Shown: positions 24,450 through 33,479, counted from the stretch's first letter. The stretch: 64,000 nt of DNA from JAKVBH01 sp049800955 (GCF_049800955.1 NZ_JBNAGA010000001.1:2149501-2213500); one strand, 5' to 3'. Numbers and translations are program-made. Notes: generated by a model from the letters alone, not told the origin.

Positions 24450-25487
24450 ATGCTGACCTTCACGATCCGTCGCACCCTTTTGGCGATACCGACGCTTCTG
24501 TTCATCTCTCTTGCAATCTTCCTGCTCCTGCAATTGGCGCCGGGCGATCCTATGGCTCAGGTGCCGCTGACGGTACCCGCCGAGGTCAAGCAAAAGATGC
24601 GCGAAGCCCTGGGGCTCGGCGCGCCCTGGTATGTGCAATACTGGAAATGGCTCGTGCAGATGTTCTGGATCGAGCCCAAGGTGCTGATCGATTATCTGAC
24701 GTCCTCGTCCGCCTTGCTCGGCTGGCTGCCGGACACGGCGCTCTATCAGGGCGAGTTGCGCGTGATCTCCTGGCAAACGCGTTCGCCGGTGATGGATATC
24801 GTGATGCAACGCATGCCGCAGACGCTATGGGTTGTAGGCGTGGCCTATCTCGTGGCCATCGTGATCGCCCTGCCCATCGGCATCTATTCCGCCTACCGGC
24901 AATATTCGACCTTCGACAATGTGGGCACCTTCGTGTCGATGATCGGCTTTTCCATCCCGCCGTATTTTACCGGGCCGCTGCTCATCGTGATCTTCGCGGT
25001 ACAGCTGCAATGGTTCCCCTCGGTCTACAACACGGTGCATGAGGTCGTGGATTGGGACAGTTTCGTGGTCCAGCTCAAACAGATGTTCCTGCCCGTCATG
25101 GTGCTGGCTCTGCAGATCACTGCGCAGCTCAACCGCTTCATGCGCTCCTCGGTGCTCGACAATCTCAATCAGGATTACGTCCGCACCGCCCGCGCCAAGG
25201 GCATGCCCGAACGGGTCGTGCTGCTGCTGCATGTGTTGCGCAACTCGATGATCCCGGTTGTCACGGTGATTGCTCTGCAAATCCCCAACATCTTCGGCGG
25301 CGCCATCATTACAGAGGTGATCTTCAAGGTGAACGGGATTGGCCAGCTGCTCATCACGGCGCTCTTCGCCAATGACCTGCCGATGGTCATGACGCTGACC
25401 TTTATCTTCGCTTTCCTGATCGTCCTCTTCAATATCATCGCAGACGTGCTCTACGGCCTGCTTGACCCCCGCATCAGATATGAGTGA
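24450..25487 (+). CDS. ABC transporter permease (DppB type)
   Basis: 345 residues, inner-membrane. It begins with the DppB-type helix LLAIPTLLFISLAIFLLLQL followed by APGDPMAQ, and has a long periplasmic loop to about residue 110. Five further helices follow with the permease signature around FMRSSVLDNLNQDYVRTARA and KGMPERVVLLLHVLRNSMIP, the EAA loop that contacts the ATPase. The ATG at 24450 has GAGG seven bases upstream. The next permease starts six bases after the stop. Confidence 0.93.
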   Translation: MLTFTIRRTLLAIPTLLFISLAIFLLLQLAPGDPMAQVPLTVPAEVKQKMREALGLGAPWYVQYWKWLVQMFWIEPKVLIDYLTSSSALLGWLPDTALYQGELRVISWQTRSPVMDIVMQRMPQTLWVVGVAYLVAIVIALPIGIYSAYRQYSTFDNVGTFVSMIGFSIPPYFTGPLLIVIFAVQLQWFPSVYNTVHEVVDWDSFVVQLKQMFLPVMVLALQITAQLNRFMRSSVLDNLNQDYVRTARAKGMPERVVLLLHVLRNSMIPVVTVIALQIPNIFGGAIITEVIFKVNGIGQLLITALFANDLPMVMTLTFIFAFLIVLFNIIADVLYGLLDPRIRYE

Positions 25488-25493
25488 TCCGCT

Positions 25494-26468
25494 ATGAGTG
25501 ATCAAAGCCCCGACACACCCATCGCCGCACTCTCGGACCCGACGCCGGACAAACCGCCGCGCAGCCAATGGCTCGACGTATGGGACCAGTTCCGAAAACA
25601 CAAAGGGGCAATGATCGGGGCCTTCCTGTTGGCCTTCATCACGCTGGGCGTTTTGATTGGCCCTTGGGTCTGGACGGTCGACCCCCAAAAACTCGACATC
25701 CGCGCCAAGGACATGCGCCCGATCTACGTGGGCCTGTGGGACAGCAGCGCCAAAATCGGCTGGCACAGGCCTTTGGGCACGGACAACCTTGGCCGCGATA
25801 TTCTCGCCAATATCATCGCCGGAGGCCGCGCCTCGATGGCCGTGGGCTGGGCCGCCATGGTCCTCAGTCTGGTGTTGGGGACCTTTATCGGTGTGACCGC
25901 AGGCTATTTCAAACGGCTCGACGGCGTCTTGATGCGCCTGACGGATCTCTTCCTGTCCCTGCCGCTTCTGCCTCTGCTGCTTGTGGCCGTGACGCTGTTT
26001 CGTCAGCCGCTGGTCTCACGATTTGGCCCCGAGGGCGGCATGTTCATCCTGATCGTGACGATCATCGGGATCACGTCCTGGATGCAGACCGCGCGGATCG
26101 TGCGTGGCGAAGTGCTGGCGCTCAAGGAACGCGAGTTCATCCTAGCTGCCCGCTCCATCGGGACAACCAATGGCGCGATCATCCGGCGCCACCTTCTGCC
26201 TAACGTGATCTCGCCCATCATGGTTTCGGCCACGTTGGGTCTGGCCACTGCGATCATTACAGAAAGCGCGCTCTCCTTCCTCGGTGTGGGCTTCCCGTCC
26301 GACTTCCCGACCTGGGGCAAGCTCTTGGCCGATGCCGTGCCGCGCATGGAAAGCTTCCCCGAACGCGTACTGTTGCCCGGCATCATGATCTCGCTGACGG
26401 TGCTGTCGGTGAACTATATGGGCGACGGCCTGCGCGACGCGCTCGACCCGCGCATTCGCGGGCGGTAA
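25494..26468 (+). CDS. ABC transporter permease (DppC type)
   Basis: 324 residues, inner-membrane partner of the preceding permease. The N-terminal cytoplasmic stretch of about 35 residues is followed by a helix (GAFLLAFITLGVLIGPWVW), then the DppC-type HRPLGTDNLGRDILANIIAG and a five-helix core. The EAA loop is LKEREFILAARSIGTTNGAI with RRHLLPNVISPI, and ESALSFLGVGFPSDFPTWG is the family C-terminal motif. A complex hairpin region follows the gene. Confidence 0.93.
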   Translation: MSDQSPDTPIAALSDPTPDKPPRSQWLDVWDQFRKHKGAMIGAFLLAFITLGVLIGPWVWTVDPQKLDIRAKDMRPIYVGLWDSSAKIGWHRPLGTDNLGRDILANIIAGGRASMAVGWAAMVLSLVLGTFIGVTAGYFKRLDGVLMRLTDLFLSLPLLPLLLVAVTLFRQPLVSRFGPEGGMFILIVTIIGITSWMQTARIVRGEVLALKEREFILAARSIGTTNGAIIRRHLLPNVISPIMVSATLGLATAIITESALSFLGVGFPSDFPTWGKLLADAVPRMESFPERVLLPGIMISLTVLSVNYMGDGLRDALDPRIRGR

Positions 26469-26496
26469 CACAACCAAGCCTTTTTAGAGCAAATCA

Positions 26497-26572
26497 GCGC
26501 CGTTCCGAGGGACGGCGCAAACGCGCCGTCCCGTGGGGGCGGAACGGCGCGGCGCAACGCGAGGCGTTGCGC
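26497..26572. terminator. Compound hairpins between the transporter operon and glyS
   Basis: An outer stem GCGCCGTTCC / GGAACGGCGC (26497-26506, 26541-26550) encloses a perfect 10-bp inner hairpin GGGACGGCGC-AAAC-GCGCCGTCCC (26509-26532). A second perfect 9-bp hairpin GCGCAACGC-GAG-GCGTTGCGC follows at 26552-26572. These lie between convergent operons and probably stop both, although no T-tract follows either stem. Confidence 0.65.
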
Positions 26573-26580
26573 AGGTTACT

Positions 26581-28809
26581 CTACCCTTCGACCTTTGTCA
26601 GATCCGCAACCTGCGCACAGGCAGCCCGGATGCGTGACAACAGGTTCAGGCGGTTGCGCCGCACGACCTCATTGTCAGCATTGACCTGCACCGCCTCGAA
26701 GAACGCATCCACAGCCGGGCGCATGGCCGCCATGGCCCCCATCGCGCGCGCGAAATCCTGCGCGGCAACCGCCGTGGCAATCGCAGGCTCCGCCGCGTCC
26801 AGCGCGTCAAAAAGCGCGGTCTCGCTCGGGTCTTCCACGTATTTGCGATCTGCGCCGTAGGAATACTCAACCCCGTCTTTCTCTTCCGCCTGGGAGAGAA
26901 TATTATTGGCCCGCTTGAACCCCTGCACGAGGTTCTCGCCATCCTCCGTCGAAAGCACCTCCTGCAACGCCTGCGCCCGCGCCACGAGCAGCGCCAGATC
27001 GTCATTGCCCTCCATCGCGATACAGGCGTCGATCACATCGTGACGGATGCCTTGGTCGCGCAGGTAGACCTTGAGGCGGTCGTGGATGAAGGAGAGCAAA
27101 CTTTCAGCCTTGTTGCTCAGATCATCAAGAATTTCTTTGGTTATACTATCGATGTCACCAAAACGTGCTTCTAACCAATCAGCTACGAGTTTAGGAATTA
27201 GCTCTTCTTCGCCAGCTTTATCCAATGCGTTCAATGCCTCGGATCTTCTCTCACCCATACCAGCAGCTTTAGCCATCAAAGTTATACCGTATAGATTCAC
27301 TTTGAAGTGTGGTTTGAAACGGTAACTAAGCTCATTCTCCAACACCAACCGAATAATCCCTAAAGCCGCGCGACGCAGCGCAAAGGGATCTTTCGACCCG
27401 GTGGGCTTCTCATCAATCGCCCAGAACCCGGTCAGCTTGTCGATTTTCTCAGCCAAAGCCACGGCCACGGAAACGGGCGCTGTGGGCACATCGTCGGACG
27501 GACCCAAGGGCGCGTAGTGCTCCTCAGCGGCGAGTGCAACTTCAGGGGCCTTGCCCGCTTTCTCGATGTAGTACCGCCCCATGATGCCTTGCAGCTCGGG
27601 GAACTCATAAACCATCTCGGAGGCCAGATCGGCCTTGGCCAGTCGCGCGGCTTCTTCCGCCTGATCGGGGTCCGCGCCGACAACCGGCGCCAGCTCACGC
27701 GCCAGCGCAGCGATGCGGTCAATCTGATCGGCAACGGTGCCAAGTTTGTTGTGGAAGGTGACTTTCGCGAGGCTGTCGAGCCAATCGCCCATGCCCGCCT
27801 GCGCCACACGCAGATCGTTCTCCCAGAAAAACACGCCATCGGCCAGACGCGCGGCCAGAACCTTTTGGTTGCCCGCAAGGATCGTCGCGCCCTGATCCGC
27901 CGTTTCGCGGTTGGCGACGGTCACGAAGCGCTCAATCCGGCCTGTCTTGGGATTGCGTACGGAAAAGAATTTCTGATGCTCCTTCATCGAGCTTTGCAGC
28001 ACCTCGGGCGGCAGATCGAGGAATTGCGCGCCGATCTCGCCCATCAGCACGACGGGCCATTCGACGAGGCCCGAGACCTCCGCCAAGAGCCCCTTGTCCT
28101 CGACCACCTCAAGACCGGCTGCGAAGGCCATATTCGTTGCATCATGCCAGATCGCATCAGCCCGCTCGGCAGGGTCCAGCACCACATAGGCGCGTTTGAG
28201 CTTGGTGGTATAATCGTCAAAACCCGTAACTGCGAAGGCGTCCGGCGCCATGAACCGATGCCCGCGCGTGGTGTTGCCAGCGGTGATTCCATCGACCTCC
28301 AGCGGCACAACCTGCGCGCCCTCTTCATCGCTGAGGATGCAGAGGATACTGTGCAAAGGACGCACCCAGCGCAAGCTGCCCGCGCCCCAGCGCATGGATT
28401 TGGGCCAAGGAAAATTGCGGATCGTGTGCTCTAAAAGTTCGGCCACGATCTCCGCTGCGGGCCTGCCCGCCTTCTCGATGGTCGCGAAGTAGAAGGTGCC
28501 CTTCTTTTCCTCACGCTCCTCCAGCGCCTCCCGCGCGACCCCTGCCCCACGGCAGAAGCCCTCGATGGCCTTGTCCGGCGCGCCGACCTTCGGGCCACGG
28601 CGCTCTTCGCGCACAGTCGGGCTCTCAGGCGTCAGCCCTTCGACCGTCAGCGTCAGGCGGCGCGGCGTGGCAAAGCCTTGGGCGGAGGCATAGGTCAGAC
28701 CCGCCTCGACCATGCCATCGGTCATGAGCTTCTTGAGATCGGCGGCCGCACGGGCCTGCATCCGGGCGGGGATTTCTTCGGAGAAGAGTTCAATCAGAAG
28801 ATCAGGCAT
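26581..28809 (-). CDS. glyS: Glycyl-tRNA synthetase beta subunit
   Basis: 742 residues, partner of GlyQ in the alpha2-beta2 enzyme. The family start MPDLLIELFSEEIPARMQA is present, as are WPKSMRWGAGSLRWVRPLHS, ELSGLVEWPVVLMGEIGAQF-type text, FFSVRNPKTGRIERFVTVAN, VFFWENDLRVAQ and QGIMGRYYIEKAGKAPEVA, and the C-terminal anticodon-binding part with RVMANNxLS-like RANNILSQAEEKDG. Residues about 485-565 (27121-27360) are encoded by DNA of only about 41 percent GC with codons such as TTA and ATA, unlike the rest of the gene; the reading frame is intact. It overlaps the upstream small gene by one base (TAATG). Confidence 0.96.
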   Translation of the reverse strand: MPDLLIELFSEEIPARMQARAAADLKKLMTDGMVEAGLTYASAQGFATPRRLTLTVEGLTPESPTVREERRGPKVGAPDKAIEGFCRGAGVAREALEEREEKKGTFYFATIEKAGRPAAEIVAELLEHTIRNFPWPKSMRWGAGSLRWVRPLHSILCILSDEEGAQVVPLEVDGITAGNTTRGHRFMAPDAFAVTGFDDYTTKLKRAYVVLDPAERADAIWHDATNMAFAAGLEVVEDKGLLAEVSGLVEWPVVLMGEIGAQFLDLPPEVLQSSMKEHQKFFSVRNPKTGRIERFVTVANRETADQGATILAGNQKVLAARLADGVFFWENDLRVAQAGMGDWLDSLAKVTFHNKLGTVADQIDRIAALARELAPVVGADPDQAEEAARLAKADLASEMVYEFPELQGIMGRYYIEKAGKAPEVALAAEEHYAPLGPSDDVPTAPVSVAVALAEKIDKLTGFWAIDEKPTGSKDPFALRRAALGIIRLVLENELSYRFKPHFKVNLYGITLMAKAAGMGERRSEALNALDKAGEEELIPKLVADWLEARFGDIDSITKEILDDLSNKAESLLSFIHDRLKVYLRDQGIRHDVIDACIAMEGNDDLALLVARAQALQEVLSTEDGENLVQGFKRANNILSQAEEKDGVEYSYGADRKYVEDPSETALFDALDAAEPAIATAVAAQDFARAMGAMAAMRPAVDAFFEAVQVNADNEVVRRNRLNLLSRIRAACAQVADLTKVEG

Positions 28810-29336
28810 TATTGGAAATCCTCAAGCGGCGGGCAATCCTCGCCCACGACGGTCCCGTCATAGGCTTTCTCGCCGCAATTGTTCAATTCGTGCCAGACAT
28901 AGCCTCGGCCATCATCTGTGAGCGCCACCACGCGGTCGACACCGTAACGGACATTCTTGCCCGCCAAAAAGACCTGCGCCGTGCCGGCATCGAGCTCGGC
29001 CGCAATGGCCTCGGCGTCAAAGCATTCAAACCACCCCGGCGCGACGCGCGGCACGGGACGTTCGAACGGGGTATAGCTTTTGCGTGCCGCGTCGGGGGTC
29101 AGCGTCGTGGTGAAACAAGCGCGATAGCGGATGGGCGAGCTGTCACTGTCGATGGCCGTGAAATCCGCGTAGGCGATTGGCTCCGCGCTGCCACCATCCA
29201 AAGGCAGCAGCACAACGTCATCGGTCCCGTTGGGCACGATCTCTTCGTAGAAAGCATAAACCTGCAGATAGTACATCGCGCCGCCTGCGATGAGGGCGAC
29301 AAGCACGATGGCCCCGCCCATGAGTTTACCCATCAT
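28809..29336 (-). CDS. Membrane-anchored hypothetical protein between glyQ and glyS (DUF6446-like)
   Basis: 175 residues. The N-terminus MMGKLMGGAIVLVALIAGGA is a transmembrane anchor, leaving a soluble domain of about 150 residues outside the cytoplasm. That domain has three Cys (RACFTT, WFECFD, NNCGEK and a later DCPP), which could pair in the periplasm. Start at 29336 is supported by GAGG upstream, overlapping the glyQ stop. A gene of this kind commonly sits between glyQ and glyS in Rhodobacterales; I recall the family label DUF6446 but cannot verify it. Function unknown; a link to tRNA charging is not implied by its location in the envelope. Confidence 0.75.
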   Translation of the reverse strand: MMGKLMGGAIVLVALIAGGAMYYLQVYAFYEEIVPNGTDDVVLLPLDGGSAEPIAYADFTAIDSDSSPIRYRACFTTTLTPDAARKSYTPFERPVPRVAPGWFECFDAEAIAAELDAGTAQVFLAGKNVRYGVDRVVALTDDGRGYVWHELNNCGEKAYDGTVVGEDCPPLEDFQ

Positions 29337-29346
29337 AGCGCGCGCC

Positions 29347-30291
29347 TCACGATGCTGTCTCGGGGGCGGTCTCTTCGGTCCAGCCTCCGGCTTCGGTTTG
29401 CACAAAGGCATCGGCGCAGGCCTTGGCTAGATTGCGCACGCGCCCGATGTAAGCCTGCCGCTCGGTGACGGAGATCACGCCGCGCGCGTCCAGCAGGTTG
29501 AACAGATGGCTGGCTTTGATGCATTGATCATAGGCGGGCAGCGCCATGACGATGCGGCGCCCTGTCTTGGGATCAACTGCATCCTGCGCGAGGATTGCCG
29601 CGCATTCGGCCTCGGCATCCTCAAAATGCTTGAGCAGCATCTCGGTATTGGCCACATCGAAATTCCAGCGGGCATATTGCGCCTCGGCCTCGCGGAAGAC
29701 ATCGCCATAGGTCATCGGGATCGGGCAATCGGGATCGTTTAACGGCATCTCATTGCCGTCATCCTGACCCAGGATATACATCGCCAACCGCTCCAGCCCG
29801 TAGGTCAGCTCGCCGGAGACGGGATGGCAATCATGTCCGCCCACTTGCTGGAAATAGGTAAACTGGCTGACTTCCATACCATCGCACCAGACCTCCCAGC
29901 CCAAACCCCAGGCGCCCAGCGTCGGGCTCTCCCAGTCATCCTCCACAAAGCGAATGTCATGCAGCGCCATGTCGATGCCAATGGCCTCAAGCGAGCCAAG
30001 GTAAAGCTCCTGCAGATCGGGCGGGCTCGGTTTGATGATGACCTGATACTGGTAATAATGCTGCCAGCGGTTCGGGCTGTCGCCATAGCGGCCATCGGTC
30101 GGGCGGCGCGAGGGCTGGACATAAGCCGCAGCCCAGGGCCGCGAGCCCAGCGAGCGCATGGTTGTTGCGGGGTGAAAGGTGCCCGCGCCCACTTCCATGT
30201 CATAGGGTTGCAGGACCGCGCAGCCCTTGGAGGCCCAATAGGCCTGCAAACGCAGGATGATTTCCTGAAACGAACGGGGCGTATCGGGCAT
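29347..30291 (-). CDS. glyQ: Glycyl-tRNA synthetase alpha subunit
   Basis: 314 residues, the catalytic class II subunit. The start SFQEIILRLQAYWASKGCAV and the following LQPYDMEVGAGTFHPATTMR are diagnostic; then WAAAYVQPSRRPTDGRYGDS, NRWQHYYQYQVIIKPSP and LGWEVWCDGMEVSQFTYFQQ. I prefer the ATG at 30291 over an in-frame GTG three codons upstream because family members begin a few residues before SFQEI. First gene of a three-gene glyQ-DUF-glyS unit. Confidence 0.96.
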   Translation of the reverse strand: MPDTPRSFQEIILRLQAYWASKGCAVLQPYDMEVGAGTFHPATTMRSLGSRPWAAAYVQPSRRPTDGRYGDSPNRWQHYYQYQVIIKPSPPDLQELYLGSLEAIGIDMALHDIRFVEDDWESPTLGAWGLGWEVWCDGMEVSQFTYFQQVGGHDCHPVSGELTYGLERLAMYILGQDDGNEMPLNDPDCPIPMTYGDVFREAEAQYARWNFDVANTEMLLKHFEDAEAECAAILAQDAVDPKTGRRIVMALPAYDQCIKASHLFNLLDARGVISVTERQAYIGRVRNLAKACADAFVQTEAGGWTEETAPETAS

Positions 30292-30506
30292 GTCTCTCAC
30301 ACTCTCTGATCGCGGCTGGCAATTGCGCCTCTGTTAGGGTGTGGCGCGGGCAGGGTCAACGTCTGCGGGCGCACAGCACCGCATGCGGGCGCGCCGCTTT
30401 CACAAAACGGCCTCCGATCACGCGCTTTTTGCGTGCGCCCGCTCCTTGATTACGTCACAGTGTCGCGCAACAAACGGTTGCCCATACAAGAGAAGTTTTG
30501 ATTACG

Positions 30507-32261
30507 ATGATCCGGCTAACACTTTCCCTTGCCCTCGCCTTTTTCTTCTCCGCACGCGCGCTTTTCGCGCAGGAGAGCGTCTGGATTCAGGTGGAGGCGC
30601 AACCCAGTCTTGTTGATGCAGAAGAACGCGTGCGCGATTACGCCCAAAGCTTTGCGGACGTGAATGGCTTTTCGCTGGGAAGCGGATGGTATGCGATTGC
30701 GCTTGGTCCCTTCACGCGCCCCGATGCCCAAAGCCAGCTTCAGCGCCTGCGTGCCGAAGGCCGTATCCCGTCTGACAGCTTTATTGCTTTCGCCTCGTCC
30801 TTTCGCCAGCAATTCTGGCCTGTGGGCGCACAGCTTGAAGCCGCAACACCCGTGAGCCCTGCGTCCACCGAAACAAGTGACACCACGACCGCCTCTGATA
30901 CCGCGGCACAGACACCCGCAGAGCCCGCGCCAGAGCCCGACGAGACGCCGCGCGAGGCCCGCGCATCCGAGGCGCAGCTCAACCGCTCCGAACGTGAAGC
31001 ACTGCAAGTTGCCCTGCAATGGGCGGGCTTCTACACCGCCGCCATCGATGGTGCGTTCGGACGCGGGACGCGCGCCTCCATGGCCGCATGGCAAGAGGCC
31101 AATGGCTTCGAGGAAACCGGCGTCTTGACGACGCGCCAACGCGCGCTGCTCTTGCAGCAATACAACGCGGTTCTCGACGGGATGGACCTGCAAATAATCA
31201 CAGATGCCACAACGGGCATCGAGATGCTGATCCCGCAAGGCGTCGTCCGCTTCGATGCCTATGAAGCGCCCTTCGCACGCTATGAACCTCAAGGCGCCCT
31301 GCCAGCGCGGGTCATGCAGATCTCACAACCGGGCAACCAGACCACGCTTTTTGGCCTCTACGACATCTTGCAAACGCTCGAAATCGTGCCGCTCGATGGC
31401 CCGCGCGAGCGGCGGCGGGACGGGTTCACCATCATCGGCGAGAATGCCAAGATCGTCTCACATACCGAGGTCACCCTGCGTGGCAATGAGATCAAGGGAT
31501 TTATCCTGATCTGGCCTGCAAATGACGAAGAGCGCCGCACGCGCGTGTTGGCAGAAATGCAGGAGAGCTTCCGCCGCATCGATGGTGTTCTGCCCGCCGG
31601 CACGGGCGTCGATGAGGCGGCACAATCCGTGGATCTTGTCGCGGGCTTGCGGGTGCGCACGCCGATCCGGTCTAGGTCAGGCTTTTTCATTGACCGGACG
31701 GGCCGGGTTCTGACGACATCGGCCGCCGTGGATGGGTGTGGCTCCATAACGCTGGACGGCGAATACAAGGCACAGGTGGCAAGCGTTGATGCCAGCCTTG
31801 GCGTGGCTCTTCTGGCGCCCGAGGCCGATTTGTCGCCCATGGCGATTGCAGAGCTCGCCACCGCTGCCCCGCGATTGCAAGCGGAAGTGGCCGTGGCAGG
31901 GTACAGTTTCGAAGGCATCCTTGGGGCCCCCACGATGACTTTCGGGACGCTCGCAGATGTCAAAGGGCTGGGCGGTGAGACCTATCTGGATCGCCTCGCC
32001 ATGAACGCGTTGCCCGGCGATGAAGGCGGCCCGGTGGTTGATAGCACAGGCGCTGTCGTGGGGCTGTTGCAACCGCGCGAGATGGCCGGGCGTCAGCTGC
32101 CCGATGACGTGGCGTTTGCCACCGACGCAGACGCCTTGCGCGCCGTCGTGAATGGCGCGGGCCTAGCACCGCGCGCTGCCTCCAGCGCGGGCACGATGGC
32201 CCCGGAAGATCTCACCCGTATGGCCACGGCCATGACTGTTCTGGTCAGCTGCTGGGAGTAG
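30507..32261 (+). CDS. SPOR + peptidoglycan-binding + degenerate trypsin-like protease protein
   Basis: 584 residues, exported: a signal peptide to about residue 22 (FFFSARALFAQ). Residues about 23-105 form a SPOR domain (VWIQVEAQPSLVDAEERVRD, WYAIALGPFTRPDAQSQLQR), which binds denuded glycan at division sites. A Pro/Thr/Glu linker follows (about 115-155), then a PG-binding-1 domain (LQVALQWAGFYTAAIDGAFG). The C-terminal third has the outline of a trypsin-like protease, but the catalytic Ser is replaced by Glu506 in LPGDEGGPVVDSTGAVVG, and the usual AH of the His motif is absent (VLTTSAAVDGC). It is therefore probably a non-catalytic binding module. Start at ATG 30507. Confidence 0.8.
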   Translation: MIRLTLSLALAFFFSARALFAQESVWIQVEAQPSLVDAEERVRDYAQSFADVNGFSLGSGWYAIALGPFTRPDAQSQLQRLRAEGRIPSDSFIAFASSFRQQFWPVGAQLEAATPVSPASTETSDTTTASDTAAQTPAEPAPEPDETPREARASEAQLNRSEREALQVALQWAGFYTAAIDGAFGRGTRASMAAWQEANGFEETGVLTTRQRALLLQQYNAVLDGMDLQIITDATTGIEMLIPQGVVRFDAYEAPFARYEPQGALPARVMQISQPGNQTTLFGLYDILQTLEIVPLDGPRERRRDGFTIIGENAKIVSHTEVTLRGNEIKGFILIWPANDEERRTRVLAEMQESFRRIDGVLPAGTGVDEAAQSVDLVAGLRVRTPIRSRSGFFIDRTGRVLTTSAAVDGCGSITLDGEYKAQVASVDASLGVALLAPEADLSPMAIAELATAAPRLQAEVAVAGYSFEGILGAPTMTFGTLADVKGLGGETYLDRLAMNALPGDEGGPVVDSTGAVVGLLQPREMAGRQLPDDVAFATDADALRAVVNGAGLAPRAASSAGTMAPEDLTRMATAMTVLVSCWE

Positions 32262-32266
32262 ACGCC

Positions 32267-33448
32267 GTGCACCTCCGCACACTCATTCTCGGCGCAGGTG
32301 CGGCCGGGCTGCATTGTGCCGCCCATGCGGGCCCGGACACCCTCGTGATTGATCACGCGAAGAACCCGGCCGAGAAAGTCCGCATTTCCGGCGGCGGCCG
32401 GTGCAACTTCACCAATCTCGGTGTCGAGCCCAGCTGCTTTCTGAGCGAGAACCCGCATTTCGCGAAATCCGCGCTCAAACGCTACACGCAATGGGATTTC
32501 ATCGATCTTGTCGATCGCTACAAGATCGCATGGCATGAGAAGACACTGGGCCAGCTGTTCTGCGACGAGAGCGCGAAACAAATCATCGCCATGCTGATGT
32601 CCGAGGTGCGCGCGGCAGGCAATGATGTCTGGCTACAAACAGCGCTTGTTGATCTGCACCACGATGGCAGTCACTTCGTGGCAACGCTGGAGCGCGAGGG
32701 CCAACGCCAGACCATCACAGCGGCGCAGCTGGTGGTTGCCACCGGCGGCAAATCGATCCCGAAAATGGGCGCCACGGGCCTCGCCTATGAAATTGCGGAG
32801 CAATTTGGCCATCGCCTGACTGAGACCCGTCCCGCCCTCGTGCCCTTCACCTTTCCGGACGGTCGCTTCAAGCCTCTCGCAGGTGTGGCGGCGCCCGCGC
32901 AGGTGCGCTGTGGCCCAACCTCGTTTGACGAAGCTGTCTTGTTCACGCATCGCGGCCTGTCAGGACCCGCGATCCTGCAAATCTCCTCTTACTGGAGCGA
33001 AGGCGCGGACATCGAGATCAACCTGTGCCCGACGGGCGATCTTGCACAAACGCTCAAGACGCAAAAGAAAACGTCTGGTCGCAAACAGATCACCACTGAA
33101 TTGGCCCAGCATCTGCCCGCGCGGCTCATCCAGCATCTGGCTCAGGAGCTTTCGCTGGCCGGAAATCTCGCCGATCACTCCGATGCGCGCATCGATGAGA
33201 TTGCCGCAAGCCTCAGCCAGTGGCGCCTGCGCCCGCAAGGCACGGAAGGCTACAGGACCGCAGAAGTCACACTGGGCGGCGTGGCCACCGATGCGCTGAG
33301 CTCCAAGACGATGGAAAGCCGCACGCAAGGCGGGCTCTTTTTCATTGGCGAAGCCGTCGATGTGACGGGATGGCTTGGCGGCTACAACTTTCAATGGGCC
33401 TGGTCCTCCGCCTATGCTGCTGCCACCGAGATCGCCACGCGGTATTGA
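32267..33448 (+). CDS. NAD(P)/FAD-dependent oxidoreductase, HI0933/BaiN type
   Basis: 393 residues, flavoprotein. The dinucleotide-binding LILGAGAAGLHCAAHAG is at the N-terminus (starting with GTG), followed by KVRISGGGRCNFTNLG, the HI0933 hallmark, VVATGGKSIPKMGATG, and the C-terminal FFIGEAVDVTGWLGGYNFQW with the second FAD contact. Related proteins include BaiN and aminoacetone-oxidase-like enzymes, whose physiological substrates are mostly unknown. It lies five bases after the pseudo-protease gene, so the two are probably co-transcribed, without obvious functional link. Confidence 0.9.
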   Translation: MHLRTLILGAGAAGLHCAAHAGPDTLVIDHAKNPAEKVRISGGGRCNFTNLGVEPSCFLSENPHFAKSALKRYTQWDFIDLVDRYKIAWHEKTLGQLFCDESAKQIIAMLMSEVRAAGNDVWLQTALVDLHHDGSHFVATLEREGQRQTITAAQLVVATGGKSIPKMGATGLAYEIAEQFGHRLTETRPALVPFTFPDGRFKPLAGVAAPAQVRCGPTSFDEAVLFTHRGLSGPAILQISSYWSEGADIEINLCPTGDLAQTLKTQKKTSGRKQITTELAQHLPARLIQHLAQELSLAGNLADHSDARIDEIAASLSQWRLRPQGTEGYRTAEVTLGGVATDALSSKTMESRTQGGLFFIGEAVDVTGWLGGYNFQWAWSSAYAAATEIATRY

Positions 33449-33479
33449 AGCAGAGCCTGTGACACGATAGCTCCGCACC

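Noticed and set aside
22956..24809. A 617-codon open frame on the minus strand
   Set aside because: Antisense to the substrate-binding protein and first permease; His/Arg-rich translation with no family features.
30507..32261. Active DegP/HtrA-type serine protease
   Set aside because: The Ser of the GDSGG motif is Glu and the His motif is missing, so I call it a degenerate domain.
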